This document shows positions 61,922 through 64,000 of a DNA stretch of 64,000 nucleotides, in pieces. Position 1 is the stretch's first letter, and each line of letters opens with the position of its first letter. The notes below the pieces were generated by a model. It worked only from the letters and a program-made list of their open reading frames with translations, ran no database searches and was not told where the DNA came from. The position numbers and the translations under genes are program-made. The stretch is from Symbiodinium sp. CCMP2592 (taxonomy: Eukaryota; Sar; Dinophyceae; Suessiales; Symbiodiniaceae), in contig CAJNDT010000318.1 of the NCBI GenBank assembly GCA_905221615.1, positions 180,452-244,451 on the forward strand. Direction: 5' to 3'.

Positions 61922-64000
61922 ATGACCGTTCCCGAAGCCTACTACGACAACAGGCACTACTGGTTCCGGATCGACACCTACGCGACCCCGAACACCGGCT
62001 ATGTCAAAGGGAGAACGTTCTATTGCCCTGGATGTGACGCAATGAAGTTGGCTGAGTGCTACGCACAGGCCTTCTTCAAGCCGACTGGAAACGGGTATCC
62101 TGGACACTGCATTGGGTGCGCGCATACTTCAGCCTTGAAGATGCAGCATCAAATCGGCTCCTTCAATGACTTGGTCGCGTCCCAGAAGTACACCTTGGCT
62201 TGCGCAAAGCACCTTTATGACCTGAGGCTTCAATTTGTGGACCCTCGCATGGACATCAAGGAGTTCCTCAAAGCTTGTGCGGAAGTGGTCTACGAAGACA
62301 TTGGCAAGACGGTTTCTCACTACGGTGGTCTCCGAATCACAGCCAGTCAGGCCATCGAGTACGCGGCATGGGGAAAGGCCAAACAGTTGGCATGGGACAG
62401 AGGATACGACTCCGAAGGCAAGACATGCTACATCTGCTACTACGATGCCGGGAACTGCGCTTATGCTGGTTTCATGAGAATGCTTTTGACTCCGGAGGAG
62501 CGCCAAGAATGCTACAGAGGGTCAGCCTTGCCCAAGGAGGAACTCCTGGGTGACACGGTGGAGCTGGCGCTCGGGCTTCTTACAATTGCAATGAGACACC
62601 CAAGTCATTTTCCGAATTGGGGTGGCCTTGAGGGAGCAAATGCGTGCGTGAGGGGAATCGAAAGATCATTCTTCCGCTACGCGTCGGCCGAAGCTATCGA
62701 GCTGATCACGGTTGACTCCCCACGCAAAAGGAAACCGCCCAAGAAGAATGAAGCAGTCGCTGAGATCGTCAACAACATGTCCGCTGACCTCGTGATTGAT
62801 TTCACAGTGATCGTCGATGGTGATATCTACCCCGTAGAGATTGCGAGAGCCGACGAGACACAGGCCGCTGACAACGTCACGGACGATCCAGGGTTCTCCG
62901 TTGCTCCACCAATACCTGCACAGGATGTAGATGTGGATGCGCAACCCGAGGAAGAACAAGGTGCAGAAGACCCTGATCCCAGGCAGATGATTCGTGAAGG
63001 ATTTGCCGCGCAGCTTCAGGACTATGTGGGAGTACTCGCTCAGGGCGAAATGTCGGTCGGAAGCGATCGCCTCACGTTCTGCATCGCTTGTGGCAGTGAT
63101 CAACACCATCTGTCCAATTGCACAGAAAATGCTGCGACCCGGGATCTGGTACTTCGAGGCGTCCAGATTATCAAGGAAAGCCTTCTTCGATATCCACGTC
63201 GAGTACCTCCACAAGAGGCTGAGCCAATGGACGTTGACACCACAGACCATGTGAGTGTTGCATCCTCGGAACGACGACCCAAGGCCAAAGCCCGACCGCG
63301 ACGCGGAGGCGAAGCCGTACGGGGTGATGTGGTCTTGATCCGTTATGAGAACAAACACAATCTCTGCACGGATGTGGAGAACAGTCGGGGCCTACATGAT
63401 GCTTGTGGCGTACCACTGCAGGAATCGGGACCAGAGAATAGCCAGCGAGTGGTGGACCTCATTGAGCAGCTTTCGGACCATCGCGACCGACGCCTACCTC
63501 AACGAGGAGACCGTCCTAGCTTTGATTATGATGATACCATTCAGGGCTACACCAATGCAGGCTACGAATGCATCGGCGGCGGAAGGCCAATCCGGTGCGG
63601 GATTCTCGACCTGATCCCAACCAAAGGTGCAAGCTTCATCCACAATCGATGGGACATCGTGAACGAGGTCGTCCTTCGCAACATCACCCGTCATCGCAGA
63701 ATAAACGCGGATTGGGCGCTATCATGCATCCAATCTGACCTGCGTCACAGAATCGCCAGGCGCCCAGGCTCGGAATGGCTTGACAACAGGTGCCAGGTGG
63801 CATTCAGCAGCGTCATTCGATGTGATGAAGGGGGGTGGGTGCTGATCGAAGATTTGGTGAGGCATGAGCAACTATGGACCCATGACAGCAGACGCATCAC
63901 CGAAGCGGTCTCAAGGACCGATGAGCAACAGAGGAAGAGAGTGTACAATGAAAGACTTCAGCTATTGTTCCAAGGGAACATGCTCGCAGCCACGAGACGC
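61922..64000 (+). CDS. ORF D, 5' part: zinc motifs and KptA/Tpt1-like C-terminal region
   Basis: I translated this frame from ATG at 61922 (context CGCCATGACC): 693 codons with no stop to the window edge. Residues ~38-74 hold CPGC and CIGC pairs, probably a zinc-binding site; CYIC is near 165. Residues 387-400, CIACGSDQHHLSNC, are a perfect Cx2Cx4Hx4C zinc knuckle. From about 590 the sequence resembles the start of RNA 2'-phosphotransferases (Tpt1/KptA): an LRH motif (R608, H609), GGWVLIEDL (~638), RRITEAVSRTDEQQRKRV and a final FQGNMLAATRR where the family has R.RA.QGHS. Tpt1 removes the splice-junction 2'-phosphate of tRNA using NAD+. The spacer between LRH and GGWV is about 20 residues longer than usual, and the ADP-ribosyltransferase lobe lies outside the window. 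ORF completeness is high; the domain call is moderate. Confidence 0.65.
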   Translation, partial: MTVPEAYYDNRHYWFRIDTYATPNTGYVKGRTFYCPGCDAMKLAECYAQAFFKPTGNGYPGHCIGCAHTSALKMQHQIGSFNDLVASQKYTLACAKHLYDLRLQFVDPRMDIKEFLKACAEVVYEDIGKTVSHYGGLRITASQAIEYAAWGKAKQLAWDRGYDSEGKTCYICYYDAGNCAYAGFMRMLLTPEERQECYRGSALPKEELLGDTVELALGLLTIAMRHPSHFPNWGGLEGANACVRGIERSFFRYASAEAIELITVDSPRKRKPPKKNEAVAEIVNNMSADLVIDFTVIVDGDIYPVEIARADETQAADNVTDDPGFSVAPPIPAQDVDVDAQPEEEQGAEDPDPRQMIREGFAAQLQDYVGVLAQGEMSVGSDRLTFCIACGSDQHHLSNCTENAATRDLVLRGVQIIKESLLRYPRRVPPQEAEPMDVDTTDHVSVASSERRPKAKARPRRGGEAVRGDVVLIRYENKHNLCTDVENSRGLHDACGVPLQESGPENSQRVVDLIEQLSDHRDRRLPQRGDRPSFDYDDTIQGYTNAGYECIGGGRPIRCGILDLIPTKGASFIHNRWDIVNEVVLRNITRHRRINADWALSCIQSDLRHRIARRPGSEWLDNRCQVAFSSVIRCDEGGWVLIEDLVRHEQLWTHDSRRITEAVSRTDEQQRKRVYNERLQLLFQGNMLAATRR

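Noticed and set aside
62666-63358. 230-codon minus-strand frame
   Set aside because: It is a shadow of ORF D, which is open on the plus strand to the window edge and carries zinc motifs.
57549-64000. 3' LTR matching 47.4-47.9 kb
   Set aside because: No repeated block between the two stretches was seen; an LTR may lie outside the window.

Overview
This window reads as nuclear DNA of a dinoflagellate, most likely a Symbiodiniaceae-like alga, although the species cannot be fixed from sequence alone. The grounds are sparse host exons in long non-coding stretches, very short introns many of which start with GC and end with AG, TTTAGGG-type telomere-like repeats, Thr/Ser-rich surface-protein linkers, long AGT microsatellites, and two very large intact retroelements. 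I saw no rRNA, tRNA, CRISPR array or bacterial operon structure.

Layout. 0-5 kb is satellite DNA: a degenerate repeat, an AAACTTTC/GAACTTTC satellite with one inverted block, then a large tandem array whose two inner units are 822 bp long and share one deletion. 5-21.4 kb holds fragments of host genes, all best read on the minus strand: a nucleoplasmin-like/HD2-like nuclear protein, a membrane-anchored dual-specificity-type phosphatase, a type I surface protein with an S/T-rich stalk, a VAC14-like scaffold, and several unrecognised exons. 21.5-32.65 kb is one complete 10.7-kb LINE-type retrotransposon on the minus strand (ORF1 coiled coil; ORF2 with RNase H, then AP-type endonuclease, then reverse transcriptase, then a C2H2 finger). 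It sits inside a small foldback element and is bounded by an 8-bp target duplication, GTAGTAAT. 33-46 kb again carries minus-strand host exons, including an FKBP-like domain and a coiled-coil ankyrin protein, plus several minisatellites.

47.9-64 kb is an intronless plus-strand tract. It starts with a 3,203-codon Ty1/copia-type Gag-Pol (coiled coil, Gag-like region, two CCCH fingers, DTG protease, integrase, reverse transcriptase, RNase H, long C-terminal extension). A second reading frame overlaps its end, followed by four more ORFs of unknown role. The last of these is open to the window edge and contains zinc motifs and a C-terminal region resembling the start of an RNA 2'-phosphotransferase (Tpt1/KptA) domain. 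Three successive junctions in this tract step to the -1 frame, and each overlap holds an in-frame AGG-AA(A/T) codon pair. This multi-ORF tract is the best candidate here for an undescribed system.

The host genes are only partly modelled. Where two exons could be joined and the joined protein matched a known fold, I give intron coordinates; elsewhere I report exon candidates and say they are unrecognised.
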